Shown here piece by piece: positions 19,301 through 31,800 of a stretch of DNA of 64,000 nucleotides. Below the pieces are notes generated by a model that was given only the letters and a program-made list of their open reading frames with translations, did not search any database and had not been told where the DNA came from. How positions within the stretch are numbered: position 1 is the first letter of the stretch; the number at the start of each line of letters is the position of its first letter. This DNA comes from Dillenia suffruticosa. Its lineage: Eukaryota; Streptophyta; Magnoliopsida; Dilleniales; Dilleniaceae. The DNA lies in assembly GCA_033439265.1 (NCBI GenBank), contig JAVTVX010000031.1:19388001-19452000 (forward strand), in the 5' to 3' direction. The translations under genes were made by a program, and so were the position numbers.

Positions 19301-20210
19301 AAAAGAGATACTCAAAATAATTTTATTCATCTAAAAATATAAAAATATTAAATTAAGTTATTCCTTTATATATATAACTAAAATAGAAAAAAGGTTACTA
19401 CTATCACAAGAAAGAGAGGAGACTACTAGCCCCTTTCGTCTCATTTATTGCTCTAACGTGAGAAAATAATATTAATATAAAGATTTGTAGTTTCCTCGAA
19501 GTCTCAATGTTGTCGATTCTTTTAATCAGAGGTTTGATTTGATTTTCGTGTCCTCAATAATTTCTTGATTTCTTGTAGCCGGTTTTCTTGACTATTTAAA
19601 TCTTCATTCAACCCCTTCCAACTTGTTCCAATTTTGTTCTCTCTCTCTCTCTCTCTCTCGAGCCAAATCTTGAACTTCCATAAATGTGAAGAGAATCATA
19701 AAAATAATTGACAATATAAATTAAAAGAATTCATGATTTCAATGTCTTAAAAATAAAATTTAAAAGATAATTTTTGTTCAACGATAATATATATAAGAAA
19801 ATATTATTTGATCGAGATATAATATAATATTCATTCAGGATTATAATTAAAATCAGTGGCGAACAATTATAAAATTTCCATGTGTTGTAAACTCCAATAA
19901 TTGAAATATAAATATGGAAAAATATAATATAGGAAATCAAACAAAAGAGATGGAGAATAAATTTTTTGATTGTGTAATATGTACTAAAAATTAGAGTCAA
20001 ATTATTCAAAAAGTGAAACAATACAAGAAAATGAAAATTGTTTTTGTAGATCCCCTCTTCCCCATTACAATAATAATGAACATATTATGTAATCACATTC
20101 ATATTTCCACACTCTCCCATCCCAAATTAGAAAGAACAAATAGAAGTAAACAAGAAGATCAAATTAAATAAAAACAAGAGATTAAAAAAAAAAAAACTAT
20201 TTTCTAACTC

Positions 20211-22655
20211 CTAATTTTGTTGTTGTCGGTGCTGTTGTTGTTGATGACCATCGCTAGTGTTGGTGCCAGTCACATTGCCATTGTTGCTCGGAGGGCTGCT
20301 TCCACCAATGATGGATGAGATTGCGGCAGCAAGCGCGGCAGTGAAGTTTGGATCGGCGGTGATCGCTGCCGTGGCCGCACTAATAGTGTCGGCAAAAGTG
20401 GATTGTTGTTGTCCTTGGTGCAATTGTGGTTGTGATGAGAGTTGATGTGCTAGTTGTGCATGATCAATGGCTTGAGACAAATGAAGGCCGGAGAATTTTG
20501 ATTGGTTCAACAATGTTTGACCAAACACGTGTTGCAATTGTGGAGAGGCAAAGCTTTGGGCCGGGCCTGATGGGAAGGGAAGGAATTGGGCCGGGCCGGG
20601 CCGTTGGAATTGGGCTAGTGGATTTGGAGAGTGGGTGAGGTCTAAAGTCACTGTAGGAAATGGTGCTGATGCTGAAATTGTTGCCATGCTAGATGAACAT
20701 GGCAAAATTGTTCTGGCTAGGAAATTAGGGTTCATCATACCCTCGGCGCTTGACATCGAGCCTGACAAGAGCATGCTGGCGGCAGCAGATGTTGTGGATG
20801 CCATCGCCATTGCAGCCGGTGGAAGGGGATGGTTGTGCTTTCCTTCATATGTTGTGATCAATATTGTTGTATCCTCTGCACACCTTTGAACCTAGACAAT
20901 AACACCCATAATTTAATTAGTTCAATCCACAAGAACATTTTTCTTTTGAGATAAACAATCACATATATAGCTAAGAAGAATACCTGCTTACGAACCGGAC
21001 ATCCTACGGCCATGGTGCAACGATAATAAGCTCGAGGGCATGGATTCCCTTTAGCCATTTTTTGTCCATATTTTCTCCATTGACATCCATCTGTGATCTG
21101 TAAAAATAAATTATCCAATTAATATCGATCCATTAATTAAGAGACCTAACATATATCAGATTATTGTTAACATGATACCTACCATGGGAGCTTCGGATCG
21201 AGCACGAACGGACACGCGCGCCTTCCTCATGGTAGCCTCCGCAGACTGATCATTAGAACCACTAGGCTTGGAAGAACTATTGAGTTTAGGTGCCTTGTTA
21301 GGAATCCAACCTTGAGTTTCGGACTCTGGACTCTCTTCCCGATCCATAACTTTACAATCGGGATCATATTGTACAATTTCATTTCTTGTATTATTATTCT
21401 TTGATGAAACATCCGTGTTTGGAGGAGACCCAGATAGGGTTCGCACCTCCGATGATGAGTGGGACACTTCATCTGCCTCGGCTGCAGCCGACGGGCCAAG
21501 GTCCATGAACCGTCTAGGTGCCATTACACCCTTATCCTCAACTTTTCGCTCTTCCAATGTTTTCTTTTCTACAATCTTCATAAAAATTGCAAACAATATA
21601 CTTAACAACAAGGAAGAAGAAGCCCACGGCGACCACAACAACAACAATAATAATAATTGATTAGTTACCTGAAGTTCTTGCATGGATTGAGGTGTAGAGT
21701 TTTGCTGTTGTTGCATGAGAGTGACAAGATGCATCTGTAGAGAAGTGTAGTTATCGCTAACTTGATTAAGCATTCCTTTAAGCCTTTGGTTTTCGGCATT
21801 CAAAAGTTCTAGTTCTGCTTGCAATATTCCCAGCTGAAAAAAATGCCAAAATATTTTAGTATGACATAAATAGAAAAAAAAAAGAAAAAAGATTTTTACA
21901 TAAATAATAAATAGATTTTGATAAGCCCAAAAACTGTCAAATTTCCATTGGCTTATATATTTTGCAATTATTGGGGTGGGGTAATTAGGGACACCATGAA
22001 ATTTTTAATGAATATTTTTATTAAAACAAAGATATAAATTTCTGATATCATCTCGGATCAATAATTAAAAAATAATAAAATTATATTTTTTTAAAAAAAT
22101 AAATGGGGTTTATTATTATTTGTTATTATTCGTACCTCATTTTTTGACCGTTTATCATCCGCTTCAGAGTCATCCACCGTTGATTGATCACTTCGGGTGT
22201 TAGCAGTAAGGAGATTCAATCCAGTCTATATTTTGAAAAAAAAAATAAATAATTGTAAACAACTGACTTTCAAAAAGGAAAAAAAAAGAGAGAGAAAACT
22301 CTAGAAAAATAATTAAAAAATTCCAATTAAATTTCTACTGAAAAATAATAAAAAAAAGAGCTGAATTATTTACATTGACATCGAGATCATTTGCATGAGG
22401 ATTCTCCTTCTTGATATTCACAGCAGCAGTAGGCTTAGTATCAGGATCATCATCGGACTTGTCTTTATTAGCAAAGAAATCAACTTCATCAACAACCACA
22501 CGATTCTCATCAGACGGCTGGAATTCAACGCCGGAGAACAACATCCTTTCACGCCGGTTCATAGTACTGGTAGTAGAAGATGGGACGTTAGGCTTGTTAA
22601 CGAAAAACCCAATAGGATCAGAATTAACGGTCAGACCCCATCCAACCCTGTCCAT
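20211..22655 (-). CDS. WRKY transcription factor, group IIb (WRKY6/31/42 type)
   Basis: Six exons, all GT-AG: 22655-22374, 22225-22136, 21833-21669, 21575-21183, 21097-20984, 20891-20211. They total 574 aa with phase-0 junctions throughout. The N-terminus MDRVGWGL, the VVDEVDFF motif (about 54-61) and [10 protein letters not shown] (95-104) are hallmarks of the WRKY6/31/42 clade. A leucine-zipper-like coiled coil spans about 125-150 ([11 protein letters not shown]). Basic [13 protein letters not shown] precedes the DNA-binding domain. The heptad WRKYGQK is at 317-323. Zinc ligands are Cys337, Cys343, His367 and His369, i.e. C-X5-C-X23-H-X-H. The intron between exons 5 and 6 falls inside the zinc finger just before VQR, the position diagnostic of groups IIa/IIb. 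The Ala-rich [14 protein letters not shown] segment near the C-terminus is also clade-typical. It should act in the nucleus on W-box (TTGAC) promoters; relatives act in senescence, defence and phosphate responses. Confidence 0.95.
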
Positions 22656-22660
22656 AAAAT

Positions 22661-22664
<4 letters not shown>

Positions 22665-22711
<47 letters not shown>
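22665..22711 (-). repeat. CT microsatellite in WRKY 5' leader
   Basis: About 23 GA units (plus strand), starting 10 bp upstream of the WRKY ATG at 22655, so CT in the transcript sense. Confidence 0.92.
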
Positions 22712-22714
<3 letters not shown>

Positions 22715-22758
22715 AAGCGTGAGAAGTCTGAAGTCTTTAACCGGTGAAGGGGATGGGA

Positions 22759-22766
22759 TATAAATA
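22759..22766 (-). promoter_or_regulatory. TATA-like element of the WRKY gene
   Basis: Reads TATTTATA on the minus strand (TATAAATA on plus), about 105 bp upstream of the ATG. Orientation is not ideal, but no better TATA candidate lies close by. Confidence 0.35.
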
Positions 22767-22938
22767 GGATTTGTCTGGGGACGTGTAACCCAAAATGAGG
22801 AAATTTGGAAAGAAGGGGGAAGTGATTTTGTAGAGAGAGAGAGAGAGAGAGAAATTGCGTAAGATAGTGCGTCAGGCTGACAGCTGGTAATCTAGAGAGA
22901 GAGAGATTGATGTTGTCTACATTTCGTCAAAAGTGAGG

Positions 22939-23033
22939 TTGACTAGTTCATCAGAGAAAACGTACCCATACACCAAAAGATGCGGCGCCTTCCACGTGAC
23001 TAAAGAGAAAAGGCCCAGTCAACGAATTTGACG
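22939..23033. promoter_or_regulatory. W-box and G-box cluster upstream of the WRKY gene
   Basis: Holds TTGACT at 22939-22944, a palindromic G-box CACGTG at 22993-22998, AGTCAA (inverted TTGACT) at 23017-23022 and TTGACG at 23028-23033. A further TTGACT is at 23706-23711. The cluster is 280-380 bp upstream of the ATG. W-boxes in WRKY promoters commonly mediate auto- or cross-regulation; that role here is inferred. Confidence 0.5.
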
Positions 23034-23046
23034 GCCCGACTCTTCC

Positions 23047-23048
<2 letters not shown>

Positions 23049-23087
<39 letters not shown>
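23049..23087. repeat. CT microsatellite
   Basis: Roughly 19 CT units distal to the WRKY promoter sites. Confidence 0.93.
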
Positions 23088-23089
<2 letters not shown>

Positions 23090-23099
23090 GAGGTTACTT

Positions 23100-25725
23100 A
23101 ACATGTTTATTTATCTTTTCTCATCGAAAATGTCCTTTTTTCTTTTGCAAAAAAGTTTTAGGATTAGTCATTATTTAGATTTATACTAAATATTCATCTA
23201 GCGTACATACCCCTCTCAGATTTCACTCAAAATTTTATTTTAATTAATAAATTCGAATATGATTTTTTAAACAAAGGAGATTATATATTTTAATAAGATA
23301 AATAATATTTAAGAATATGAATTTCAGAAAATATTAATAAAGTTATTTATTTAAAATTTTAGAAGCAACTGTCCTCGTGCTCTTCCTCTACCACCGCTCG
23401 ACCCCATATATTTATATATTTTATTTTCTAATGATAACGATGTGAACGAATTTAAAAGATAAACACGTATAAAATTGAGTATAATTTTATACAAAAGATT
23501 AAAAAAAATTAAAAATCACCGACAGAAGCTTTACGACCACCAATCCTTTTGAATTACAGAATTTTCTCTCTAATTATTCAAAATTTTAATACGAAAAATT
23601 ATCGGGGAAGAATAGTCAAGGAGTGTGAGAGAAGTGATATGACTGACGATTGGTTGTTAGGGAGAGAAGAGAGAGTAAAAGAGACCACGTAATTCAGATC
23701 TGAAGTTGACTGGTTACCGGTGGGACCGAGTCATTTGCTTAGACTTCATAATCCTCATTTTTGCCTAAATTCCCTACGTTAAACGAATCAAAAACCTCAA
23801 AATCTGTTGTTTGTTTTCTCTAATTTCCTTGCTGTTTTTGTTCTGACCAGAACCCCCACGTATTTTGGGTTGAAAATTTAATTCCCCTTTTGTTCTCATC
23901 GAATGGGTAATCTTCAATCATGAAGAAATTTTATCCTTTTCTTTTAAGATGCGAAAAATTAATTATCATAAAAATATAAATTTTGACTTCAGATTGAATT
24001 TAAATTCGACTCATTATTTTGCAAGGTTAACTTAAAATACAATAAAAGTGACCGATAAGTTAATTCAGCTACCAAATATTAATATCCTTGCAAGTCTCAG
24101 ATTTAAATCGTGTGTATCGATAAAGATTGATTCTTAACCATCTAACCCAATCGAATTGAATTTAATTTAATTTAATATAATTATCAGGTGTTATTAGTTT
24201 ATATAAAACAGAAGATAAGTTAAAATAAGATTTTAGTGACTAAACTCGAGTACAATCCCAATTATTTATATTATTTTTTTCAATAAAGAAGAGTTTAGTG
24301 TTGTATGAATTTAAGCAAAAGTCCATCGTCTGGTGACAGGTTTCCACATTCATCTCTCCTTGCTTTCTTACAGTACCATCAAAATCCTGCCGTCACTGAT
24401 GTGAAAGATGACTTCTCTTTTATGCTGAACTAGTATTAAACGTGGTGAGAAAGTTATTTAGGTTAATATTTTTGAGTAAAGTGTAATGCTTGAAAACTTT
24501 TATGACTATTATGTAAAAAAAATAAAATGAATTATATAGCGAGGGGAAGTGGTTTAGTGTTGTATGACTTCTCTTTCACTTAATAAATTAGAGACTTAGA
24601 AGTTTATTAGTTGGTGTATCGTTTTTGCTTGAATGATAAGTAGTTGAATGATGAATAGTCTATTTATTCATAAATATAAAATTATAATCGCGGAGCTAGT
24701 ATTTTTTTTATTTTTTATTTCATTTTTAAAAGAAAATCGTCGACTAACTTGACGATTTTAGTAAATCATAATCGTTAATTCTGCGTTCGCTTGAATTAAT
24801 CAAAGAGATATTTTATGTAGATAATAATTAATTTTAATAAATAAAAATTTTAATATATATTAAATTTAACATCGAATTCTATCTACAATAAGATCTAATG
24901 GTTTTTTTATAGCAAAATCTCATCGTTAACAAATGCTTTAAGGGTTGATGATCCTTTTGTTTTTTCATGAAAAATGTGACAAATAAATAATAGAAAATTA
25001 TTTTAGTTAACCATTTTCATTACTCATTTCCCATATTAAAACCCTTATTATTTTCGGGAGTTTGTTTCTTGTCCAATTCATACACCATTACTCACTTCAT
25101 CCGCCGATCATGTGTAGCTTTCATGGACCATTTTCTTAATTAGGTTGCCTCTGATACATTTGAACTAAGCATTAGGTGAATCATATTGACTAGTGCATTT
25201 AAAATGATTTTGCAGATTTATGGACTGCAGCTTGGGGGAATCGTCATGGTGGCTTGCAATTACATTAGCAAAGGAAAAATAAAAGACCACCCAAGAATAT
25301 ATACATACACATATACATACATATATATATATATATATATGAAAAAATAAAAATTATTAATCATAAAATAAATAACATAAAAAGAAAAATTATAATTAAA
25401 TAAATAAATAATTTATTAAATATGAAAAATGTATAAATATAAAAAAATATATATATAAATTTTTATATAAATATTAATTAATTTAGTATGTTAAGATGTT
25501 TAGAAAATGAAAAACATTTTGAAAATGAGAAAAGTTAGCATTGAGAAGCTTTGGTGCATTATATTTATATTTTTAAAAATTTTTATAAGGAAAAAGGAAA
25601 GCATGTGATAGGAGAGCCTTGAATAGTACGAAGGAGTCGAGGTCGAGGAGTTCACGTGTTGGTTGCATCCTAACGTAGAAAAGAAGATGACAGCTTCCTT
25701 TTCTTTACCACGACTGGGCCACACC
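23100..25725. other. intergenic, no gene seen
   Basis: AT-rich DNA with an AT microsatellite at about 25319-25340 and a type B dispersed repeat near 24095-24215. No convincing open frame. Confidence 0.55.
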
Positions 25726-25728
25726 CAA

Positions 25729-26545
25729 GGCGGCCGAAAGAGTCTTCTTTTCAAGAAATTTCAAATTGAAACTTTTGACACTTTGTTTGATAAAGAGTTG
25801 GCCTTCCATGGACCAGTGAATTACCAAAATGGCTTTCATTTTTTTCTTCTCCAATCTGCATGGGAGTTGAAAATCGAAAGCTAGTAACCCATCCTAGTGC
25901 CTATCCACGACTATATCAGACCGACGAAATATAATATATATTTAAGATCATTATTTTATAAAAATAAATAATATTTAAGATAATAAATCAATTATCTCCA
26001 CCTTCTTCTCTTTTTTATATTTTTTGCGCTGTTTGTATCAAAAATAAAATATACGAGAATAAAATATATCTATAATAACAATTAGTATTTTGGATTAAAT
26101 TCATCTTTTATCCCAAAGTGCAGATTAAGTTTGCCCTAGTCGGCATAAATAGCCGCGAGTTAAAAAAAAAAGAAAAAAAAAAAGGAAAAAATGAAAAAAG
26201 TCTTAGTGTATTACCGAAGCTAGAAGACTTTTTTGGGAGGGTAATGCATCTTTGACCGGTCTAAGCATCTGACGGCCGTGATCATCTTGATTAGTTGGGA
26301 GCAAGAAATCAGATCATAGTTGAATTATGAGGGGCTATGAAGATTGAACATGTCGTCTCTTTTGGAAATTCACACGAAGACAAAGGAGAAGAAAGGAATT
26401 GAGGGTGTTTTTGGTGGGTTTCAAACAACGAAACGGTCGGCGCCCAAAGAATAGTACGATCTCAACAAAAAAAAAAAAAAGAGAACATTTTAGAGAACTA
26501 GTCCAAAATGAAGCCCATGTTACATAAAGAGAAATTCTCTCCCTC
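25729..26545. repeat. duplicated segment, copy A (partner 33611-34500)
   Basis: Collinear with 33611-34500 in the same orientation. Shared landmarks include GGCGGCC, TTGGCCTTCCAT, GCCTATCCACGACTATATCA, CAAAGTGCAGATTAAG, CATAAATAGCC, GACCGGTCTAAGCAT and CCAAAATGAAGCCCATGTTA. Both copies encode a similar 73-76 codon minus-strand frame (26335-26556; 34302-34532), but indels and frameshifted tails argue against a gene. Similarity ends just before a CACTA-like terminus at about 26553. Confidence 0.85.
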
Positions 26546-26552
26546 TCACGGG

Positions 26553-26815
26553 ACATTACTAGAACATATATTTTCGATTACGAAAAAATTCATCGTTGAA
26601 AGTAAAAAATCCGTCATGAATACCTTTCAACGATGGAAAAAAATCAATTATTGAAAGCCACCTCGCTAAATATTAGCGACAAAATACTATTCATTGTTAA
26701 AATAAATGACAAATTAGCGACAGAAAAAATCTGTCGCTAATGATTAGATACGAAAAAAAATCATAAAAAAATAGCGACGATTAAAATCCGTCACTGATTT
26801 TTGAGTTATAAGGAG
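26553..26815 (+). mobile_element. CACTA-like (En/Spm) transposon end, fragment
   Basis: Begins with CATTACTAGAACA, close to the CACTA(C)TAGAA-type terminus of plant CACTA elements. It continues with closely spaced direct and inverted copies of short words (TAGCGACA, TCGCTAA, ATCCGTCA, TCAACGATG) typical of CACTA subterminal repeats. No transposase frame is present. It ends abruptly close to the LTR at 26861. Confidence 0.5.
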
Positions 26816-26860
26816 AATGCACGTTGACCTACCCGCCCCTGCCCCCTCCACCCCCGCCCG

Positions 26861-27257
26861 TGTGCTGCTATAACAGTTTGCTAGGAAACCTAGCACTTAG
26901 CAATTTCCTTAACAAACTTAACCAACAAGTAGTTGATGAGTGGTTGAAATTAGTTAGGGAAGTTGAGATAGTATTGATTGTATAAAGAAAGAAGAAGGAG
27001 AATGAAGAGCATATCAGAAGTTTTAGTGGCAAACCATTCTCTATCTCTATCTCTATCTAAACTATTCTCTATCTCTATCTCTATCTCTCTCTCTCTTCTC
27101 TATTTCTCTCTCTGTTCATCTTTTCCATTCATTGTTCAAGCCATTTCCATAGCTTAATAAGTCTGTAGAATTAAGCAAAATCCATAGACCATTCGGGATT
27201 CTGTCCTGGTCGACTCATTGAGCTTTCTCTAGTCGACACTTTGAGAGAATTGTGACA
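26861..27257 (+). mobile_element. LTR of a plus-strand retrotransposon
   Basis: The 3' boundary TGACA at 27257 is followed by AATT and a tRNA-iMet-type primer-binding site at 27262-27273, the classical layout of a 5' LTR junction. The proposed start TGTGCTGC at 26861 is less certain. The LTR contains an imperfect CTATCT microsatellite (about 27035-27110) and two GTCGAC-type sites near its end. No matching 3' LTR was found, and the interior is lost or interrupted by the copia element at 27803. Confidence 0.55.
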
Positions 27258-27261
27258 AATT

Positions 27262-27273
27262 TGGTATCAAAGC
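27262..27273 (+). other. primer-binding site (tRNA-iMet type)
   Basis: TGGTATCAAAGC differs by one base from the usual plant retrotransposon PBS TGGTATCAGAGC and sits four bases after an LTR end in CA. It would prime reverse transcription from initiator tRNA-Met. Confidence 0.65.
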
Positions 27274-27802
27274 AAGCAAGAATGAAGGTTTCACAATCGA
27301 TTCCCCATCTTCTCTATTTTTTTCTTTTTCTCTCTCTAAACACCACTCTCTCTCTACTCTGCTGACTCTACTTTCTCCTTCCGTTCAACCATACTCCATT
27401 ATTGAAGTACTTCCCTCACTATCATATCAGCTATAGTATTCTTGTTAGAGCCCTCCATTATACTCTGTTTCTTGTAGCTCATACTTTGTTTTGGTAGTTT
27501 ACTATTAGCAACAGCTCCATAAGCATTTTCCTTATCTTTTATCTTTTCTTTTTGAAACTTTCTCTTGCTATCCTTTGTCAACTCTTTCTCAATCATTAAT
27601 TTCATCACATAATTCTTGTTATCATTTTCACTGATCATTTGTACTTAAAGTGGCACCATTTCCATACTAGATTGTTTAAGCATGCGTCTAAGGAAACTAT
27701 TCCACCACTCTCTGATTTTTCTTTACTAAACTTGACGGTGATAAAATTGGTATCAATGGTGGAAGGTACTTGTCAGGATTTCACTGAAGAGCAATTCAAA
27801 AA

Positions 27803-28346
27803 TGTAGAGAAATTACACAAAAGACCATAAGTTGAAGCGCAGATATTTCGCTCTCTTTAAGAAAATTCGAGCCTTCTATTGTAGTAAAAAACTCAAAAAC
27901 CGATGCAGAAGAACTCATTTGACTCGTCCCCTTCAAAATATAATAGCCTGATTTGTTATTTGGCTTAAAACAATTATGCACAAATGTTTGAATCCAAAAC
28001 TCCACCAAAAGAATACAAATCTTTAGCTAATTTTCTCTCTCTAAAATACTTTAAAATTAGATATATTAGAAAAAAAATTAAGATTCCTATTTATAGATGT
28101 ACAAAATTCTTATTTCATTAAGTAGGGTATTAGTGGTTGAGAGAATTATAACCATTACTCACCTTAATACTAAATAATTTACACCCCACTATATCCACTA
28201 TTACATGAGTTACACTCAATTATTTAATATTAAAAGTGATCATTTTGTAACTTACACCATTACACAAAAAATAAAGATGTTTATTCATTACTCCCACTAT
28301 TTACAATCTATTAAAATTGTACACAATTTATATGTAAGTTACAACA
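27803..28346 (-). repeat. copia 3' LTR (left)
   Basis: 544 bp, TG...CA ends. It aligns along its whole length with 32999-33543 with many substitutions and small indels. It is preceded in element orientation by the polypurine tract at 28347-28357. Confidence 0.85.
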
Positions 28347-28859
28347 TTCTCTCACTCATTTTAAATATTAACGCAAGTGATATTATGTTAAGAGAGAGAA
28401 TACTAATTAAAGATAAATTTTTTATACTTTATGAAGGTGTGCTCTACATTGAACCTCCACTTAGTGTAACAAAAATTAGAACTCTAGAGTCAAAGTATAC
28501 TCCACATTGAATTAAAAGTTCTTTTGAAAAATGAAGATTATTACTCACACATAATAATCTAGGTGTTGACATGAGTTTTAATAGCTAGCATATTATGGTC
28601 TTGTGCTATCCTGATTTTTATGAGTGTTTTTGAGAATAAGTCTAATTCTCATTAGAAGCGGCTCCACTTCCACACTCATATAAGTGAAATCCATCAAGAG
28701 TATTTCTGTAATTTTTAATACTCCACTCATAAGAGATACACATTTTCATTAAAAGTTTAGTAACTCAATCCTCCAATCGTTACAGGAAAAAATGCACCAT
28801 ATCATAGGGAAGGATGTTTTAAAAAAAATACATTTTTTACGACCACCATATGATTCGTT

Positions 28860-31800
28860 CTTTCCATTGAACCAAATTACAGGATCTCTGGTTAAATATC
28901 CTCATACGTGGCTCATGAATTTATTGGCTTTAATCCCATCCCCCTCGATGTACTCTAAATCCTTTCTCTTGCCAAGACCTTGGTAAATTAATCTACAATA
29001 TTATCAAAAGATTTAATGTAATCCACATTAATAATGTCATCACTCAAATACAATCTCACAATATTATGTTTTCTTCTAATGGATCTGAATTTACTGTTGT
29101 AATAACAGTTTCGTACCCTACCAATTGCAACAATACTATCACAATGAATGAGTATAGGAGAAATTGGTTTTTCTCAAATAAGAATATCAGATAATAAATC
29201 TCTTAACCAATATACTTTATTACTTGTTGATGTTAATGTAATTAGCTTAGTTTTCATAATAGAATTAGCAATTATAGTTTATTTTTTAAATTTCTAACAT
29301 ATAGTATTACAATACATAATAAAAATGTAACCAATGGTAGAGAGAGAATTACCTGACAATATGTTCCAATTGACATCACTATAACTTTTAATTACAATAT
29401 GATACTTTTTATAAAATAAGCCAAACTTTTTGGTACTAGACAAATATTTCATTACTCTTTCTATGACATGTCAATATTCAATATTTGGTTTGCTAGTAAA
29501 CATGTTAAGTATTTCTATTATATATGAAATGTCAGGTCTTGTACAATCAGTTAAATATCTCAAACTTCCAATCATATTAGCATATTCCTTTCGCTTGTAA
29601 ATATCATACTAATTTTCAATAGGAAATAAATGATTGCTTAAATCAAAAGGAGCAGTCATATGTTTGTAATTATAAAAATTATATATTTTTTTTCAAAATT
29701 TTCACAACATAATGTAATTGATCAAGAAAAATACAATCACTAATTTTAGTGATCTTTATACCCAAAATAAAATTTCGCTCAACAAAATCTTTCATATCAA
29801 AATGTTTCATAAGTATATTTTAGTATATTGGATAATATATAAATTTGATCCAAAAGTCAATATATCATCCATATAGAGACAAATAATCACATTTGAATTC
29901 TCAGAAGATTTTTAGTATATGCATTTATCACACTCGTTTGTTTTAAAACCATTAGCAATCATGCAATAATCAAATTTTTCATGCCACATTTTAAGTGTTT
30001 GCTTTAAACCATAAAGAGATTTTTTAAGTTTACACACTTTATTTTCTCTTCACATTGATCAATATAAATTTTTTCTTTCAATTCACCATTTAAAAAAACA
30101 GTTTTTACATCCATTTGATGAATATATGAATTATGAATTGCAGCAATAGCAATCAATATAAATTATAATCGATTCCAAATTGTTGAGATTAAAACTCAGG
30201 TTATTGTTGTTGTTGTTGTTGTAGCAATAGCAATCAAAAGTCTAATAGATATCACTCTTGTAACAGGAGAAAACGTATCAAAGAAATCAAGATCTTCCTT
30301 TTGTATAAAATCTTTAGCCACAAGTCTTGCTTTATATTCATCTACGATTCCATCTAATTTTAATTTCTTTCTCCATTTGCAACCAATTATTTACATTCTG
30401 GAGGTAAATCTACTAATTTTCAAATTTGATTTGAAATTAGAGATTATATTTCATCATCTATAGCCTCTTTTCAAAACATAATATTTTCAAAAGATAAAAC
30501 TTCTTGTAAAATTATAGGTTTCTCAATGTTATATACAAAATAGTAAGGACTAAAATTTTTTTCAATTCTAGTTATTTTATTTCTTCTTTATTCAAAAGTT
30601 TTTTTTTTTTGAAATTTTCTAAATTCTGAATTGAAGAAATATTTTCTTGATTTTGTAAATTAGAAGTAGAAGTAGAGCTTTTAAAATTATTTTGTAAATT
30701 AAAATTGGCCCCACTCTTTTTGATTTTGTAAGAAAATTTTTCTTCATAAAAATTATAATCATTTGATTCAAAAATCACATTATTTTCAGTATCAAGAAAT
30801 CTATATACTATACTAGTTTTTGTATAACCAAGAACAAAGCAAATGACAGCTCTCACACCTAATTTGGATCTTTTAAGTAATCTAGCATATGTCAAATAAC
30901 CGCAAACTCTCAAATATCCTAAATTTGTCTTGTACCCTTTCCACAACTCATAACGAGTTATTTTTGTATTTTTATGTGGCACATGATTCAACACATGATT
31001 TACTGTCAAAATGGTTTCACCCTATAAATTTTTAGGCATACATGAATCGATCAACATGGTATTATACAATTTTATAAGAGGAGTTCTATTTTTTCTTTCT
31101 ACTACACCATTTGATGCAGGTGAATATGGAAGTGTAGTTTCATGAATTATTCCTAAAAATTGAACATATGAGTTGAATGTGAAAATTTCATATTTACGAC
31201 CTCTGTCATTTCGAATTCTTCTAATTTTTTTTACCAAACTGATTTTCATTTTCTAGGAGGTAAGATTTAAAAATTTCAAGTATATCACTTTTATTTTTAA
31301 TCAAATATATATAAGCATATTAGAAAAATTATCGATAAAAATAATGATATATTTATTTCTTTCTCGAGTCAGAATTCTTCAAATTCACATAAATCAGAAT
31401 ATATTAATTCAAATAATTCAGTTTTTCTTTTAACACTTTTGTGAGGTCATTTTGTGATTTTTGCCTTACTACAAATTTCACATTTTTAAAAATTTTTGTT
31501 CATATTGGAATTAATTCTAAGTTATTCATCACATCTACATATTTAGAATTGATATGACACAAACGTACATGCCAAAAATTAATGCAAGACAATATATAAG
31601 CAGAAATATTATATACTTTATTTTCAATATTCAATTTAAATATTCTGTCATGAGTATAATCATTCCCAATAAAAATTCCTTTTTTCGAAACCATATATTG
31701 GTTAAACTCTATAGTTTGTTTGAAGTTAACCTTATTTAGAAGAAAATTTGATATAAGATTTTTTCTCATGGAGGGTGCATATATCACATCTTTTAAAATC

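Larger units (their letters stand above)
12330..20040. other. intergenic, no gene seen
   Basis: About 7.7 kb of AT-rich sequence between the aspartic protease promoter and the WRKY 3' end. Only short frames without motifs occur (for example 15728-16015 and 18140-18331). It contains copies of a dispersed AT-rich repeat (15440-15655, 17885-18030, 19185-19300). No RNA gene was recognised. Confidence 0.55.

Noticed and set aside
20257-20889. Plus-strand frames of 62-84 codons
   Set aside because: Antisense shadows of the WRKY last exon.
26335-26556. 73-codon minus frame conserved in the second copy at 34302-34532
   Set aside because: Conservation is explained by the DNA duplication; indels alter the N-terminal part and no domain is present.
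27399-27638. 79-codon minus-strand lysine-rich frame
   Set aside because: Sits inside the interior of the truncated plus-strand retroelement; it resembles no gag or other family and is likely chance.
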